Program-made: the position numbers and the translations under genes
From: Mogibacterium sp.
GTDB taxonomy: Bacteria; Bacillota; Clostridia; Peptostreptococcales; Anaerovoracaceae
Length of the DNA: 32,624 bases
Assembly: GCA_017432075.1 (NCBI GenBank)
Contig: JAFRJV010000142.1
Span: 1-32,624, forward strand
Reading direction: 5' to 3'
Shown here: positions 1 through 9,728 of the stretch, in pieces
Position numbering within the stretch: the first letter of the stretch is position 1
How the letters are laid out: each line of letters opens with the position of its first letter
Notes under the pieces: generated by a model
What the model was told of the DNA's origin: nothing
The model's database searches: none
Seen by the model: the letters and a program-made list of their open reading frames with translations, nothing else

Positions 1-2516
1 CCGATTATCTCCCTCATCCTGCGTGTCGTTTCAATGCCGTCCATTTCAGGCATCTTCCAGTCGACGAGTATCAGATTGTAAGGATCACGCCTTGCATGGC
101 GGAGCTTCACCTTTTCTATGGCTTCAGGTCCGGAATAAGCGATCTCAGCGGCTATTCCGGCTTTTTCGAGTATCAGCTTTGCATGTTCGCAGGCGACCGG
201 ATCATCATCGACCACCAGCACGGTCATTTCATCAGGACGTACAACGATTTCAGTATCTGCGTTCTTATGATCGGCGGCATTGAGCAGGGTGACAGTAACA
301 TAGAAAGTAGAGCCAACGCCCTTTTCACTCTCCACTTCGATGCTGCCGTTCATCATCTCGACAATGCTCTTGGTGATAGCCATTCCGAGACCTGAGCTGC
401 CGTATTTGTTAGTCATCGATGAGTCTTCCTGGGTGAACGTTTCAAACAGCTTAGGCAGGTAGTCTTTGCTCATTCCTATGCCTGTATCGGCTATGGTGAA
501 GCGCAGAGTCGACTGTTTCTCAAACTTTGCGATTCTTTCGACCGTGAGATCCACCTTACCTCCCTCAGGCGTGAACTTGACAGCGTTGCCGAGTATGTTT
601 ATAAGTACCTGGCGAAGTTTCATCTTATCGCCGACATAGTAGTGGTCAACATCTCCGATTATATGGCATTGATAGTCGAGTCCCTTGTCGGCACACTGGC
701 CGCTGAACATCGTATTTACCGTCTCCAGGAGTTCCGAGAACGGGAACTCTTCGTTTTTAAGTATCATGCGTCCTGATTCGATGCGTGACATGTCGAGAAT
801 ATCGTTGATGAGGTGCAGAAGGTGCTCTGCCGATGCTCCAATCTTTTCCAGATACTCTCTTGTCTTTTCCGGAATATCCGGATCATTCAGGGCTATGTTG
901 TCAAGACCGATGATAGCGTTCATCGGCGTCCTTATCTCATGGCTCATGTTGGAGAGGAATGCCGTCTTGGCTTTGTTGGCCTGCTCGGCGCTCTCAAGAG
1001 CGTCCGTCAGCAGCTGTCTCTGCTCGAGTTCGCTCTTTGTCTCATCATTGATATCCGCGAAGCATGCTCCGACCGTATGTACAAGATGGTCGTCACGCTG
1101 ATCCGGATGACGGACGCCGGCAAACTTGACGGCCTCCCAGGATTCCTTTCCGTTCACATTGATCATGTAGCGGTACGAAATGATCAGATGATCCTCCAGA
1201 CCTTTCCGGATGTTGTCAGGCTGTATGAAATTCAGGAATTCCTCCCTGTAAGGCTCTTTTACGTAAGCATTGCAGTAGTCCGTAACAGACTTAAGGTATT
1301 TGAACCTCTCGCCCTGTTTGAAGCCCGGCAGGTCCTGACGCGCCTGATAGCAGATGCCGTCATCCTTATCAAGCTCCAGATAGTAAACGCTCCGGTAGTC
1401 AGATGAGAGAGCCCGTATCATGCGGTCCTGCTGCTCTCCCTGGGCCCTCTCGGCAAGCAGCTCCTCCTGAATGGCAAGGCGGTGTTCCATCTCTTCCTGC
1501 CTGACTCTCGCAGCGGCCTGTGCAGCCTCATGGTCAGCCATGGCTTTTGCATTCTTGCGGTTCTGCCTGAGTATGTATCCGAACATAAGCACAAGAGCCA
1601 GTACCGTAAGCAGCGACTGTATGGTGCTTCTGATTATAGTGCCTTCTGTTATCTCGCTGATCTGATCGCTTATGTACGATTCTCTGATCAGATAAGTAAG
1701 CAGCCAGTCGGTACCATCAACAGGCACATAAGCGAGTGTTTCTTTTCTGTCATTATATGAGAATGATGCCTCGCCTCTTTCTCTCCCGGCAAAGTCCTCT
1801 TTTATCTTTTCCAGTGAATAACCTTTGTCAAATTCAGCTTGCTCAAGAGCGCTCAGAAGATTATCTTCGCTTGCATAGCCACCCAAAACCGCGTTGCTGA
1901 GCGGATAGCCATCTTCCGTATAAATGTTGCAGAAAGTCGCTGAATCCTCTCCCGAATCCATCGATACACCGTTGAGCATGCTTTCCATACCCATTTCCAT
2001 AAAGCAGACCAGAAGCTTATCATCCTGGAAAGCTCTAGGAGATATAGGCACCGCTATGACAACAGTCTTTTCCTCGCTCTTCATGTTGAGGATGGATATG
2101 TCAGGCTCGGTCATGTTTTTGTAGTCGAACGAGTACCTGTCTATCTCATCTGATGGCCCGCTGGATGTGTAAACAATGCCGCTCTCACCCACAAATGCGA
2201 AGCGCTCCAGATCATAAAGAGCCTTGATCCTCTTCTGATAAGCCTGTCGATGCTCCTCGTCGCTCAGGTCTTCATCAGTCATGAGATTGACCGCCTTCTC
2301 GATGGTCGCGATTTTACCCGAAAGATTTGAAGCCACTACCTGCTCGCGCCTGCCGGCAAGCTCATCCAGGTACAGAAGGCTCACCTTGTGCACGGCTTTT
2401 TCAGTGTCTTCGCTTGCAGCACGTCCCATCCAGAGCGTTCCTGCGATCAATATCAGAAGTACGACCGCTATACCGGCAGCCACAACCGGAAAAATATTTT
2501 TCTTTTTATATTCCAT
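1..2516 (-). CDS. Membrane hybrid sensor histidine kinase, C-terminus cut by window edge
   Basis: This gene encodes a membrane sensor kinase that would autophosphorylate on His and pass phosphate to its own receiver domain. About 838 residues are visible, and the reading frame is open to base 1. Residues 10-30 form a first membrane helix. An extracytoplasmic sensor region of about 250 residues follows, then a second helix near 290-310, a coiled stretch, and a PAS-like segment. The HisKA motif NMSHEIRTPMN has its His at residue 526. The ATPase domain shows the N box (NILGNAVKFTPEGG), DTGIGM and GSSGLGMAI. A receiver domain follows with the phospho-acceptor Asp at about 819 in LVDWKMPEMDG, where the sequence runs out. 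A second receiver or HPt could lie outside. The ATG at 2516 has a GGAGG site just upstream and lies 21 bases after the preceding REC-GGDEF-EAL gene, so co-transcription is likely. Confidence 0.93.
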   Translation of the reverse strand, partial: MEYKKKNIFPVVAAGIAVVLLILIAGTLWMGRAASEDTEKAVHKVSLLYLDELAGRREQVVASNLSGKIATIEKAVNLMTDEDLSDEEHRQAYQKRIKALYDLERFAFVGESGIVYTSSGPSDEIDRYSFDYKNMTEPDISILNMKSEEKTVVIAVPISPRAFQDDKLLVCFMEMGMESMLNGVSMDSGEDSATFCNIYTEDGYPLSNAVLGGYASEDNLLSALEQAEFDKGYSLEKIKEDFAGRERGEASFSYNDRKETLAYVPVDGTDWLLTYLIRESYISDQISEITEGTIIRSTIQSLLTVLALVLMFGYILRQNRKNAKAMADHEAAQAAARVRQEEMEHRLAIQEELLAERAQGEQQDRMIRALSSDYRSVYYLELDKDDGICYQARQDLPGFKQGERFKYLKSVTDYCNAYVKEPYREEFLNFIQPDNIRKGLEDHLIISYRYMINVNGKESWEAVKFAGVRHPDQRDDHLVHTVGACFADINDETKSELEQRQLLTDALESAEQANKAKTAFLSNMSHEIRTPMNAIIGLDNIALNDPDIPEKTREYLEKIGASAEHLLHLINDILDMSRIESGRMILKNEEFPFSELLETVNTMFSGQCADKGLDYQCHIIGDVDHYYVGDKMKLRQVLINILGNAVKFTPEGGKVDLTVERIAKFEKQSTLRFTIADTGIGMSKDYLPKLFETFTQEDSSMTNKYGSSGLGMAITKSIVEMMNGSIEVESEKGVGSTFYVTVTLLNAADHKNADTEIVVRPDEMTVLVVDDDPVACEHAKLILEKAGIAAEIAYSGPEAIEKVKLRHARRDPYNLILVDWKMPEMDGIETTRRMREII

Positions 2517-2537
2517 ACCGGTTATCCTCCTTACAGA

Positions 2538-5500
2538 CTAAACTGCACTATCATGCAGCTCGTTTTCAGAGCCGAACACCGCGCATCCTCTGCGGCCACT
2601 CTTCTTTACAGTGTAAAGCGCGCGGTCAGCATCGCCGAAGATATCACCCTGAGGGTTTTCACGGTCTGAAAAAGCGATGCCCACGCTCAGAGAAACTGAA
2701 GGCAGATCATCATCAGACTGCTGCAGCAGCTCATTGACATGATTCATCTTGCTGATAACGAGCTGTTTCATCGAGCTGTTGACACGGGTCATGATCACGG
2801 CGAATTCGTCTCCGCCTATGCGGCAGAGCACGTCCACAGAGCGGAAGCTTCCCTTCAGAAGCTCTGCCACCCTCTGCAGCACACGGTCTCCGACTGCGTG
2901 CCCGTATGTATCGTTGACCTCTTTGAAGTAGTCCACATCTATGAGGATAAGCGCCATATGCTTTTTATCGACACTTTCCATCATCAGATCATAAGCTCCC
3001 CGGTTGAAAAGTCCCGTGAGAGCATCATGTGACGCCTCATGGCGCAGCCTCTCACGCGCCTCGATATTTTCTTTAAGTATCTGATTATATGTTCTGGTGA
3101 CGAAGCGCAGCTCCTCTGCTCCTGTCGGAGGTATCATCTCCTGCTTTCTCATAAGGCGTACCATATCGGACAGCGGCTTGCGTATCATTGAAGTGATCAA
3201 AGTCACCATTCCGAACACTATCAGCAGGAACAGTATGCTCAGCCATGTCTGCAGATTTACGAGAACGGACAGCTTTGCCGAAGACCTCTCGAGCTCGCGG
3301 CTCGATGACTGGATCAGTGTCTGCGTGCAGAGGCCGACATTCTCCCTTATTCGGTCTTTATAATGCATATAATTGTTATCGAACACCAGGGTCTCGGCTT
3401 CTTTTCTCAGCTGAGCAGCACTCATGCCGCGTTCCGCCTTTGTCAGCTGCAGTCCTGCTATGTTCGCAGGCACTTCGCTCATGTCGTACTCTTCAGCTTC
3501 GAGGATAAGCCTCATGGCCCGGTTCTCATACTCTACAAGCTCGTTTGAGAGCGCGAGCGCGGCATTGAGACTGTCTATGGCGATGCTGTCTTCCTCACCA
3601 AGAAGGTTCTCAAGACTCTCAACAGCCTTGTCCCTTCTCCTGGTAACTTCGATTTCTTCTATGAAATCCTCGAGATATCCCATCTCACCTGTCACCACGA
3701 AGCAGCGAACTCTGTCAGTCAGATAGTCAGAGCCTGCCTCCATATCTGTGGCGGCCCTCTGCGCTTCGATATATCTGTCGCTGGCTCTCTCCATCTGGTC
3801 ATAGCCCTTGCTGACAGCGATATCTGAAATGATAAGGGCTACAGCAGCTATCAATGCAAGTATCGAGAACACCACCGTGGCGGTTTTGAGCTTCAGTGCG
3901 CCCCGCTCCTTAGGCAGTTCTTCCTGATCATCAGGCACCGTAACAGGATCGATCTCAGTGATCGTATTCCTCTCTATAAGAGTCTTTTTAAATGCCGGTT
4001 CATCAGGAGATTCCTTCTTCTGCAGTATGAACGGCTCAAATTCAGACGCAGGCACAGGTTTTGAGAAAAAGTAGCCCTGTACTATGTCGCAGCCGAGATC
4101 CTTCAGGGCCCTGAGCTGTTCACCGGTCTCGACTCCCTCGGCTATTACAGGAACCGACAGGTAGTCAGCCAGTCCTATTATTACCTCGAGCATGTGCGTG
4201 CTGCCGCCCTCTTTAAATGCGCTTCTTATGAACTGCATATCAAGCTTCAGGGCATCGATAGGCAGTGCAGAGATCATGTTCAGCGAGGAGTAGCCCGTTC
4301 CGAAGTCATCCATCTCGATCTGGAATCCGAGTTCTCTGAGCCTGTGCGCAGTTTCGATTATCTGCTCAGGGTCCTGGGTATAGGCAGACTCAGTAACTTC
4401 AAGCAGCAGATCGTGCCCTGTCAGCCCGTATTTCCCGACTATGCCGGTCAGGGTATCCACGATGCCCGGGTCATACATATCTATACGCGATACGTTGACC
4501 GAGACCGGGATCGAATAATGGAGTCTGCGCTTCCACTCGCTTACCTGGCGGGCTGCTTCCTCCCACACGTAGTGGTCGAGCTGCTGTATCAGTCCATTGT
4601 CTTCAAACAGCGGAATGAACGCACCCGGGCTTATCATGCCCAGTTCAGGATGTATCCATCTGACAAGCGCTTCTGTGCTTGTCAGTACAGGAGTATCAGG
4701 CCTTACGTCAAACTTAGGCTGATAATATACCTGGAACTGCTTCTCTCTTATAGCAGCCGGGAACGCTTCTATCAGCTGTTCATTGTATATCTGTTTTTTA
4801 TGCAGACCGTCATCGTAGATTCCGACCGTTTTTGCAAAGGTGCCCTTTACAGAGTCAGCGGCCATTTTCGCACGGTCAAATCTTCTCTCTATATCTATGC
4901 TCTTATCTGCGCACTCATATACACCCATGCGCAGTCTTATCCTGTTATCTGATGAACTCTCTGCGGTCAGGATCTTTGTTATCTCATCGAGCAAAGCCCC
5001 GGGGTCTTCCATATGCGGGCAATAAAGGAGGAATGTATCAGCTTCCTTCCTGCACGCAAGTCCTCCATGCGCTTCAGTCGTCCCGAGGAGCTGCTGCCCT
5101 ATTACCCGCAGCACATCATCGCCGTAGGCCTTGCCGTAGCGCTCATTTACCATATGGAAGTGGTCCACGTCGATAAGTATGGCATCCATCTCATCATCTT
5201 TGTGATAGCTGTCATACTGTTCCGCGTAGCGGTAAAAGAACTCTTTATTATACAGACCGGTCAGACCATCCTTTTCAGTCGACTGAATGATATCTCTGTC
5301 CTCAGACAGCTCTATGGTACGCAGCACTCTCGCGCGCACCACATCGACAGCAGGGTACGGCTTCGGGATAAAATCCGCAGCACCCAGCCTGAGACTCTCG
5401 ACTTCTGTATCCCTCTCCGCGGTCATTACAATGACAGGGATATGTGACAGCAGCTTGTCACCCTTGGCCTCCCTCAGCACATCCATGCCCGACATTTCAG

Positions 5501-5708
5501 GCATGAGAATGTCAAGAAGCACCAGGGAGAGAGTTTCCCTGTTCTGCCGCATCGTTTCAAGTGTCCTGACCCCGTCCTCAGCAAACATCACATCATAGTC
5601 GTCGCTGAGCATAGCGCCGAGTATCTCCCGGTTGATCATCTCATCGTCGGCTATCAGTATCTGTCTTTTGCCGTTCACAGAGTGGAACACTTTGTGACTC
5701 TTCAGCAT
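2538..5708 (-). CDS. REC-GGDEF(degenerate)-EAL-TM-sensor-TM-GGDEF cyclic-di-GMP turnover protein
   Basis: This 1056-residue protein joins what are normally two proteins. Residues 15-130 are a receiver domain with Asp66 in LLDILMPEMSG. Residues 145-295 are a GGDEF fold whose signature is degenerate (CRKEADTF at 219-226), so it is probably inactive. Residues 305-560 are an EAL phosphodiesterase. Its catalytic set looks complete: E346 in EAL, N405, E437, D467-D468 in DDFGTGYSS, K488, E524 and E527 in EGVE, and Q544. A membrane helix (608-630), an extracytoplasmic helical region (631-820), a second helix (822-843) and a HAMP-like linker follow. The C-terminal diguanylate cyclase has an intact GGDEF at 965-969 and an RxxD inhibitory site (RSVD, 956-959). 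The protein could therefore both make and degrade c-di-GMP. The ATG follows AAAGGAG and lies 30 bases after the hybrid kinase gene. I found no internal ribosome binding site and start at the junction near residue 600. Confidence 0.95.
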   Translation of the reverse strand: MLKSHKVFHSVNGKRQILIADDEMINREILGAMLSDDYDVMFAEDGVRTLETMRQNRETLSLVLLDILMPEMSGMDVLREAKGDKLLSHIPVIVMTAERDTEVESLRLGAADFIPKPYPAVDVVRARVLRTIELSEDRDIIQSTEKDGLTGLYNKEFFYRYAEQYDSYHKDDEMDAILIDVDHFHMVNERYGKAYGDDVLRVIGQQLLGTTEAHGGLACRKEADTFLLYCPHMEDPGALLDEITKILTAESSSDNRIRLRMGVYECADKSIDIERRFDRAKMAADSVKGTFAKTVGIYDDGLHKKQIYNEQLIEAFPAAIREKQFQVYYQPKFDVRPDTPVLTSTEALVRWIHPELGMISPGAFIPLFEDNGLIQQLDHYVWEEAARQVSEWKRRLHYSIPVSVNVSRIDMYDPGIVDTLTGIVGKYGLTGHDLLLEVTESAYTQDPEQIIETAHRLRELGFQIEMDDFGTGYSSLNMISALPIDALKLDMQFIRSAFKEGGSTHMLEVIIGLADYLSVPVIAEGVETGEQLRALKDLGCDIVQGYFFSKPVPASEFEPFILQKKESPDEPAFKKTLIERNTITEIDPVTVPDDQEELPKERGALKLKTATVVFSILALIAAVALIISDIAVSKGYDQMERASDRYIEAQRAATDMEAGSDYLTDRVRCFVVTGEMGYLEDFIEEIEVTRRRDKAVESLENLLGEEDSIAIDSLNAALALSNELVEYENRAMRLILEAEEYDMSEVPANIAGLQLTKAERGMSAAQLRKEAETLVFDNNYMHYKDRIRENVGLCTQTLIQSSSRELERSSAKLSVLVNLQTWLSILFLLIVFGMVTLITSMIRKPLSDMVRLMRKQEMIPPTGAEELRFVTRTYNQILKENIEARERLRHEASHDALTGLFNRGAYDLMMESVDKKHMALILIDVDYFKEVNDTYGHAVGDRVLQRVAELLKGSFRSVDVLCRIGGDEFAVIMTRVNSSMKQLVISKMNHVNELLQQSDDDLPSVSLSVGIAFSDRENPQGDIFGDADRALYTVKKSGRRGCAVFGSENELHDSAV

Positions 5709-5738
5709 TTTGACTACGCTCCTTTGCCTCTTCGTTAT

Positions 5739-8700
5739 CTACTTAAGTATTTCAGACAGTGTTTCAAGCATTTTAGGGATATCGTACGGCTTTGCCAGGT
5801 GTCCGTTCATACCGGCAGCCAGAGCAAGCCTGCGGTCTTCTTCAAACGCATTGGCCGTGACCGCTATGATAGGAATGCCCGCCTTATCAGCGTCATCAAG
5901 CTTCCTGATGGCGGAAGCCGCCTCATATCCGTTCATATGAGGCATCTGTATATCCATGAGTATCACATCGTATGTGCCGGCAGGCGACTCCTTCATCTTT
6001 TCGACCGCGATTCTGCCGTCTGAAGCGATATCGATCTCAAAGCCAACCTCTGTGAGGATAGCCTCGGCTATCTGCTGGTTCATCTCGTTGTCTTCGGCCA
6101 GCAGGATACGCTTGCCCGCAAAGTCGATAATCTCCTCAGAGTCATCTTCGGCCTCTTGCTTAATGAACGGCTCAGCCAGCACGCGGTTCAGCTCTGACAT
6201 GAACAGCGGCTTGGAGCAGAAAGCAGTGACGCCTGCCTCCTTTGCCTCTTCTTCTATATCCGCCCAGTCGTAAGCTGTAAGGATTATCACAGGAGCGTTA
6301 TCGCCCGCTATCTTTCGTATCCTTCGTACAGTCTCAACACCGTTCATGTCAGGCATCTGCCAGTCAATAATATATATCCGGAAAGGATCGCCCTGGTCGA
6401 GTGCCTGTTTTGTTCTGATCACAGCTTCCTTGCCGTAATTCGTCCAGTCGGCGCGCATGCCCATATCGCTGAGCATATTGCATATCGATAGGCATGTATT
6501 TGTGTCATCGTCAGCAACAAGTGCCCGCAGCCCCTGTATCTCAGGGATCACCTCGGCCTTTACAGGATGGCTGCCCACCTTGCACGGTATCGTCACGATG
6601 AATTCTGTTCCCATTCCCTCTCTGCTGTTGACCGAAATGGTGCCGCCCATCATGTCGACTATGTTTTTGGTGATGGCCATTCCGAGGCCTGTACCCTGTA
6701 TGCCGCTTACGGTGCTTGTTTTCTCTCTTGTGAACGCGTCAAAGATATTCTTCTGGAACTCCTCGCTCATTCCTATTCCGCTGTCTTTGATCCGGAATTC
6801 GAATGAGGTCATGTCATCTGAAAGAGAAGGTTTTTCGATCACCCTGAAGCTTATGGATCCGCCGCTCGGAGTAAACTTTATAGCGTTCGAAAGAATGTTA
6901 AGGAACACCTGATTGAGGCGCAGTTTGTCGGTTATGATGTCTTCATGTATGACATCCTGAGTATCTATAAACAGGTCGAGCTGCTTTGCAGAAATGTTGG
7001 CCTGGATTATCAGGTGCAGCTCGTGTATCAGCTCAGGCAGATGGACCTCGGCTTCTTCAAGAGTCATCTTGCCGCTTTCGATGCGGCTCATGTCGAGCAC
7101 GTCATTGACGAGGCTCAGCAGATGCTGGCTCGAGATTGAGATCTTGCTGAGGTAGTCCTCCACCTGTTCTTTGTTATCTATATGTGAGGCTGCAAGCGCG
7201 GTGAAGCCCACGATCGCGTTCATCGGCGTACGGATGTCGTGTGACATATTGTTGAGGAACGAAGTCTTGGCTCGGTTCGCGTGCTCGGCCGCGGTAAGCG
7301 CGTTGGAGAGAGCTTCCCTCTTTGTCATTTCATCCCTGACAATCTCCGTAACATCGCTGTGATATCCTCTGAGCAGCTGCTGCGTTCCGTCCTGTGTCGC
7401 AGTGCCTCCGCAGCGGACCCACAGAGTTCCCCACTCCGGATGCTCCCAGCGGTAGGTGTTCTCCGCGAACTGCCCGGCCAGCATCTCCGCTACGTGGTTC
7501 TGCACCGAAGGGATATCCGCCTCTATGATACGTGAATACCAGCCAGCGTATACTTCCTCTTCGGTCAGCTCCTGCCCGGTAATGCCCAGGAGCTCTTTCA
7601 TCTTTTCGTTGCCGCGCATCCTCGGCTCCTTGCCGTCCTCGAGCACGATATGCCACATGCCAAAACCCGCCTCGGCGATTATATCCTCGGCGTCTGCCAG
7701 CTCCTTCTTGCTGTATTCGAGCTCTCTGGCGTTCTCCTCCTGGCGTTTCTGCTCGAGTCTTACCTCTGTGGTGTCGGTCTTGAGCACTATGCAGTACTCA
7801 GATTCCGGGTCTACAGAGTAGAAGTCAAAGCGCTTGTAGAATACGCCCTCAGGCATCTCGACCTCGATATCCACTGAATACGGCTCTCTCACCTGCAGCA
7901 TGCGGAATACGGTATCGAGGCTCATCGCCTCCCTTATCTGCTGCCTGTATTCCTCATCGCCCTTAAGCGCCGGTATTATCTGGGATTCGATATAATTTAT
8001 GTATGATCCCGATCTTTCCTTCGGGAAGATATTTCCGTGTTCTATGAGATTGCTGTCACCTATCGCGACGTCGTATCTGTCGCGGGCGATATAAGCAACG
8101 AGGTCGAACTGCTTCGCGAGTATCTTGCCTCTTATGGTTGACAGCAGTTTTTCAGGATTGTTTGGCTCCTCTTTAATAAAGACGATCATGTCATCCGTTA
8201 CAGGATGGCGCGTCACATTGGTCGTGATCTTTACATAAGAAACAGAATCATCAGGCAGCCTTGAATACAGCACCATGCTCGATGAGACCTCTCCGTCAAG
8301 ATACGCCCTGATAAGCTTTTCTGAGCTCAGCGCATTCAGGAATTCGCCCTGCTCCTCCTCTATAGGAAAATAGACCGCGCGCTTTTTTAGCGCGTCCGCG
8401 AATGACAGCCCCGGTTCGGCGATGGAGAAATCCGCAGAGCCCTTCACATCCTCGATCCTGTCTTTTGTCAGGTTCGCCTGCAGCAGAACCAGCGTATCCT
8501 CATCCAGCTGGTAGAAGTTCTCACCCAGGTTCATGTAGATGCTCTGAAGCTGATCCTCATACCTTTTGAGCTTATCCACATTGGCATATGTGCAGTAGAC
8601 ATAGTGCTCGCCCCATTCATCTATGAAGGCGTAATGCGCGTTGCACCATACCTCATTGCCCTTTTCGCTTATCTTGCGCAGTGTGATGCCTTTTGAACCT

Positions 8701-9305
8701 GCTTCCGCGTCGCGGTTCTTAAGGATTCTGAGGACTTTCTCTCTGTCATCCCTGTGCGTGCTGTTTATATAGCCGTTTCCGTCCATAAAGCTGCAGGCGT
8801 CATGCAGGCTTTTGCACTCCATCAGATCGCAGAAGGCCTGTGTCGCGTACACTGTGGTAACGCTCCCGTCATCATTCTGCTTTATCAGGCAGGCTATGTT
8901 ATTCATCTGCGAAATTGCCCGCATAAAATGAACCCGGGACTCCTGCTCATCAAAATCCGCGATATCCGTTACTACGTATCCTATCTGTCCTTCAGGAAGT
9001 CCGGGCAGAGGTTCCATGTGCACGTGAAGGCTGATATGCGGGATATACGTGGAGAAAGCCTCAGGCTCGCCATCCAGGCTTTTATCCATCATGCTCAGTG
9101 TATAGTCGTCTATGAGCCATTTCTCGACCGCAAGCGCCCCAAGGTAATCGTTCTTTCCGTATATGGCGGTGTAATCCTTCGAGAAGTGCTTATTTCCATA
9201 AACGATCCTGTAATCGATACGGTTCCCGTCGCTATCTCTCAGCACTTCATAAATGATGATCGAGAGCGGGAAGTTGTCATATATTATCTCTTCATATTTA
9301 TCCAT
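5739..9305 (-). CDS. Cytosolic PAS hybrid histidine kinase with two receiver domains
   Basis: This 1188-residue phosphorelay kinase has no obvious membrane helix, so it should act in the cytoplasm. Its N-terminal 660 residues look like several PAS-type sensing modules (roughly 130-250, 260-390 and 540-660). The HisKA box NNMSHDIRTPMNAIVG has the phospho-accepting His at 689. The ATPase domain carries NILSNAIKFTPSGG, DSGIGM and GTGLGMAITK. Two receivers follow, with acceptor Asp at about 981 (IIDWQMPDMNG) and about 1118 (MDIQMPHMNG). The ATG at 9305 was chosen because AGGTG lies 9 bases upstream. The in-frame GTG at 9317 lacks a good site. The gene lies 46 bases after the HPt gene and 30 bases before the c-di-GMP protein, so the likely flow is kinase, internal receivers, HPt, then output receiver. 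The input signal is unknown. Confidence 0.95.
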   Translation of the reverse strand: MDKYEEIIYDNFPLSIIIYEVLRDSDGNRIDYRIVYGNKHFSKDYTAIYGKNDYLGALAVEKWLIDDYTLSMMDKSLDGEPEAFSTYIPHISLHVHMEPLPGLPEGQIGYVVTDIADFDEQESRVHFMRAISQMNNIACLIKQNDDGSVTTVYATQAFCDLMECKSLHDACSFMDGNGYINSTHRDDREKVLRILKNRDAEAGSKGITLRKISEKGNEVWCNAHYAFIDEWGEHYVYCTYANVDKLKRYEDQLQSIYMNLGENFYQLDEDTLVLLQANLTKDRIEDVKGSADFSIAEPGLSFADALKKRAVYFPIEEEQGEFLNALSSEKLIRAYLDGEVSSSMVLYSRLPDDSVSYVKITTNVTRHPVTDDMIVFIKEEPNNPEKLLSTIRGKILAKQFDLVAYIARDRYDVAIGDSNLIEHGNIFPKERSGSYINYIESQIIPALKGDEEYRQQIREAMSLDTVFRMLQVREPYSVDIEVEMPEGVFYKRFDFYSVDPESEYCIVLKTDTTEVRLEQKRQEENARELEYSKKELADAEDIIAEAGFGMWHIVLEDGKEPRMRGNEKMKELLGITGQELTEEEVYAGWYSRIIEADIPSVQNHVAEMLAGQFAENTYRWEHPEWGTLWVRCGGTATQDGTQQLLRGYHSDVTEIVRDEMTKREALSNALTAAEHANRAKTSFLNNMSHDIRTPMNAIVGFTALAASHIDNKEQVEDYLSKISISSQHLLSLVNDVLDMSRIESGKMTLEEAEVHLPELIHELHLIIQANISAKQLDLFIDTQDVIHEDIITDKLRLNQVFLNILSNAIKFTPSGGSISFRVIEKPSLSDDMTSFEFRIKDSGIGMSEEFQKNIFDAFTREKTSTVSGIQGTGLGMAITKNIVDMMGGTISVNSREGMGTEFIVTIPCKVGSHPVKAEVIPEIQGLRALVADDDTNTCLSICNMLSDMGMRADWTNYGKEAVIRTKQALDQGDPFRIYIIDWQMPDMNGVETVRRIRKIAGDNAPVIILTAYDWADIEEEAKEAGVTAFCSKPLFMSELNRVLAEPFIKQEAEDDSEEIIDFAGKRILLAEDNEMNQQIAEAILTEVGFEIDIASDGRIAVEKMKESPAGTYDVILMDIQMPHMNGYEAASAIRKLDDADKAGIPIIAVTANAFEEDRRLALAAGMNGHLAKPYDIPKMLETLSEILK

Positions 9306-9351
9306 ATTGCTGTACACCTGCTGTTATTGTGTGCGCACCCCTGCTGTCTTT

Positions 9352-9693
9352 TCAGCTGAGAAGTGCTCTGTATTTGCCGAGCTCAGCGTCTATCCTTTCG
9401 AGAAGCCCTGAGTAGTCGATGTCATTTTTTGCTCTGAGCTCCTCAGTGATCTCTATGACAGGCTCTGCCAGTGATGTGAGCGCTACATTGGACAGTACGC
9501 CCTTCAGAGCATGCGCCCTTTCGAAACCTTCATCAAGGTCCCCCTTCTGAACAGCATCTTTCAGCTTTTCGAACCCATCATCAGCAAGAGCCATACTGAC
9601 CATTCTGAGATAAAAATCTTCCTTGCCAAGGCATCTCGTAAGTCCTTCATCGGTATTCGCACCAAGCGATTTAAGATTGTCGATCGTAAGCAT
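9352..9693 (-). CDS. HPt-domain phosphotransfer protein
   Basis: This 113-residue protein is little more than one histidine phosphotransfer domain. The acceptor His lies in ERAHALKGVLSNVALTSLAE, which matches the HPt helix consensus (AHxLKGxxxNxG/A). Such proteins shuttle phosphate between the receiver of a hybrid kinase and that of an output protein. The neighbours supply both sides: a hybrid kinase with two receivers directly downstream, then a REC-GGDEF-EAL protein. A clear AAGGAG site sits 7 bases before the ATG. It is 35 bases after the BTAD regulator gene and probably belongs to the same transcript. The role assignment is firm at domain level, but the actual partners are inferred from position. 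Confidence 0.9.
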   Translation of the reverse strand: MLTIDNLKSLGANTDEGLTRCLGKEDFYLRMVSMALADDGFEKLKDAVQKGDLDEGFERAHALKGVLSNVALTSLAEPVIEITEELRAKNDIDYSGLLERIDAELGKYRALLS

Positions 9694-9728
9694 TGTGTTT
9701 CTCCTTGTAATTAATTATCAGTCTCAGG

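Noticed and set aside
7330-7656. Minus-strand open frame of 108 residues inside the hybrid kinase gene
   Set aside because: It lies wholly within the kinase coding region in another frame, is Arg/Gly-rich with no domain, and is a shadow.
5739-9317. GTG start at 9317 for the cytosolic hybrid kinase
   Set aside because: No upstream ribosome site; the ATG at 9305 has AGGTG at proper distance.
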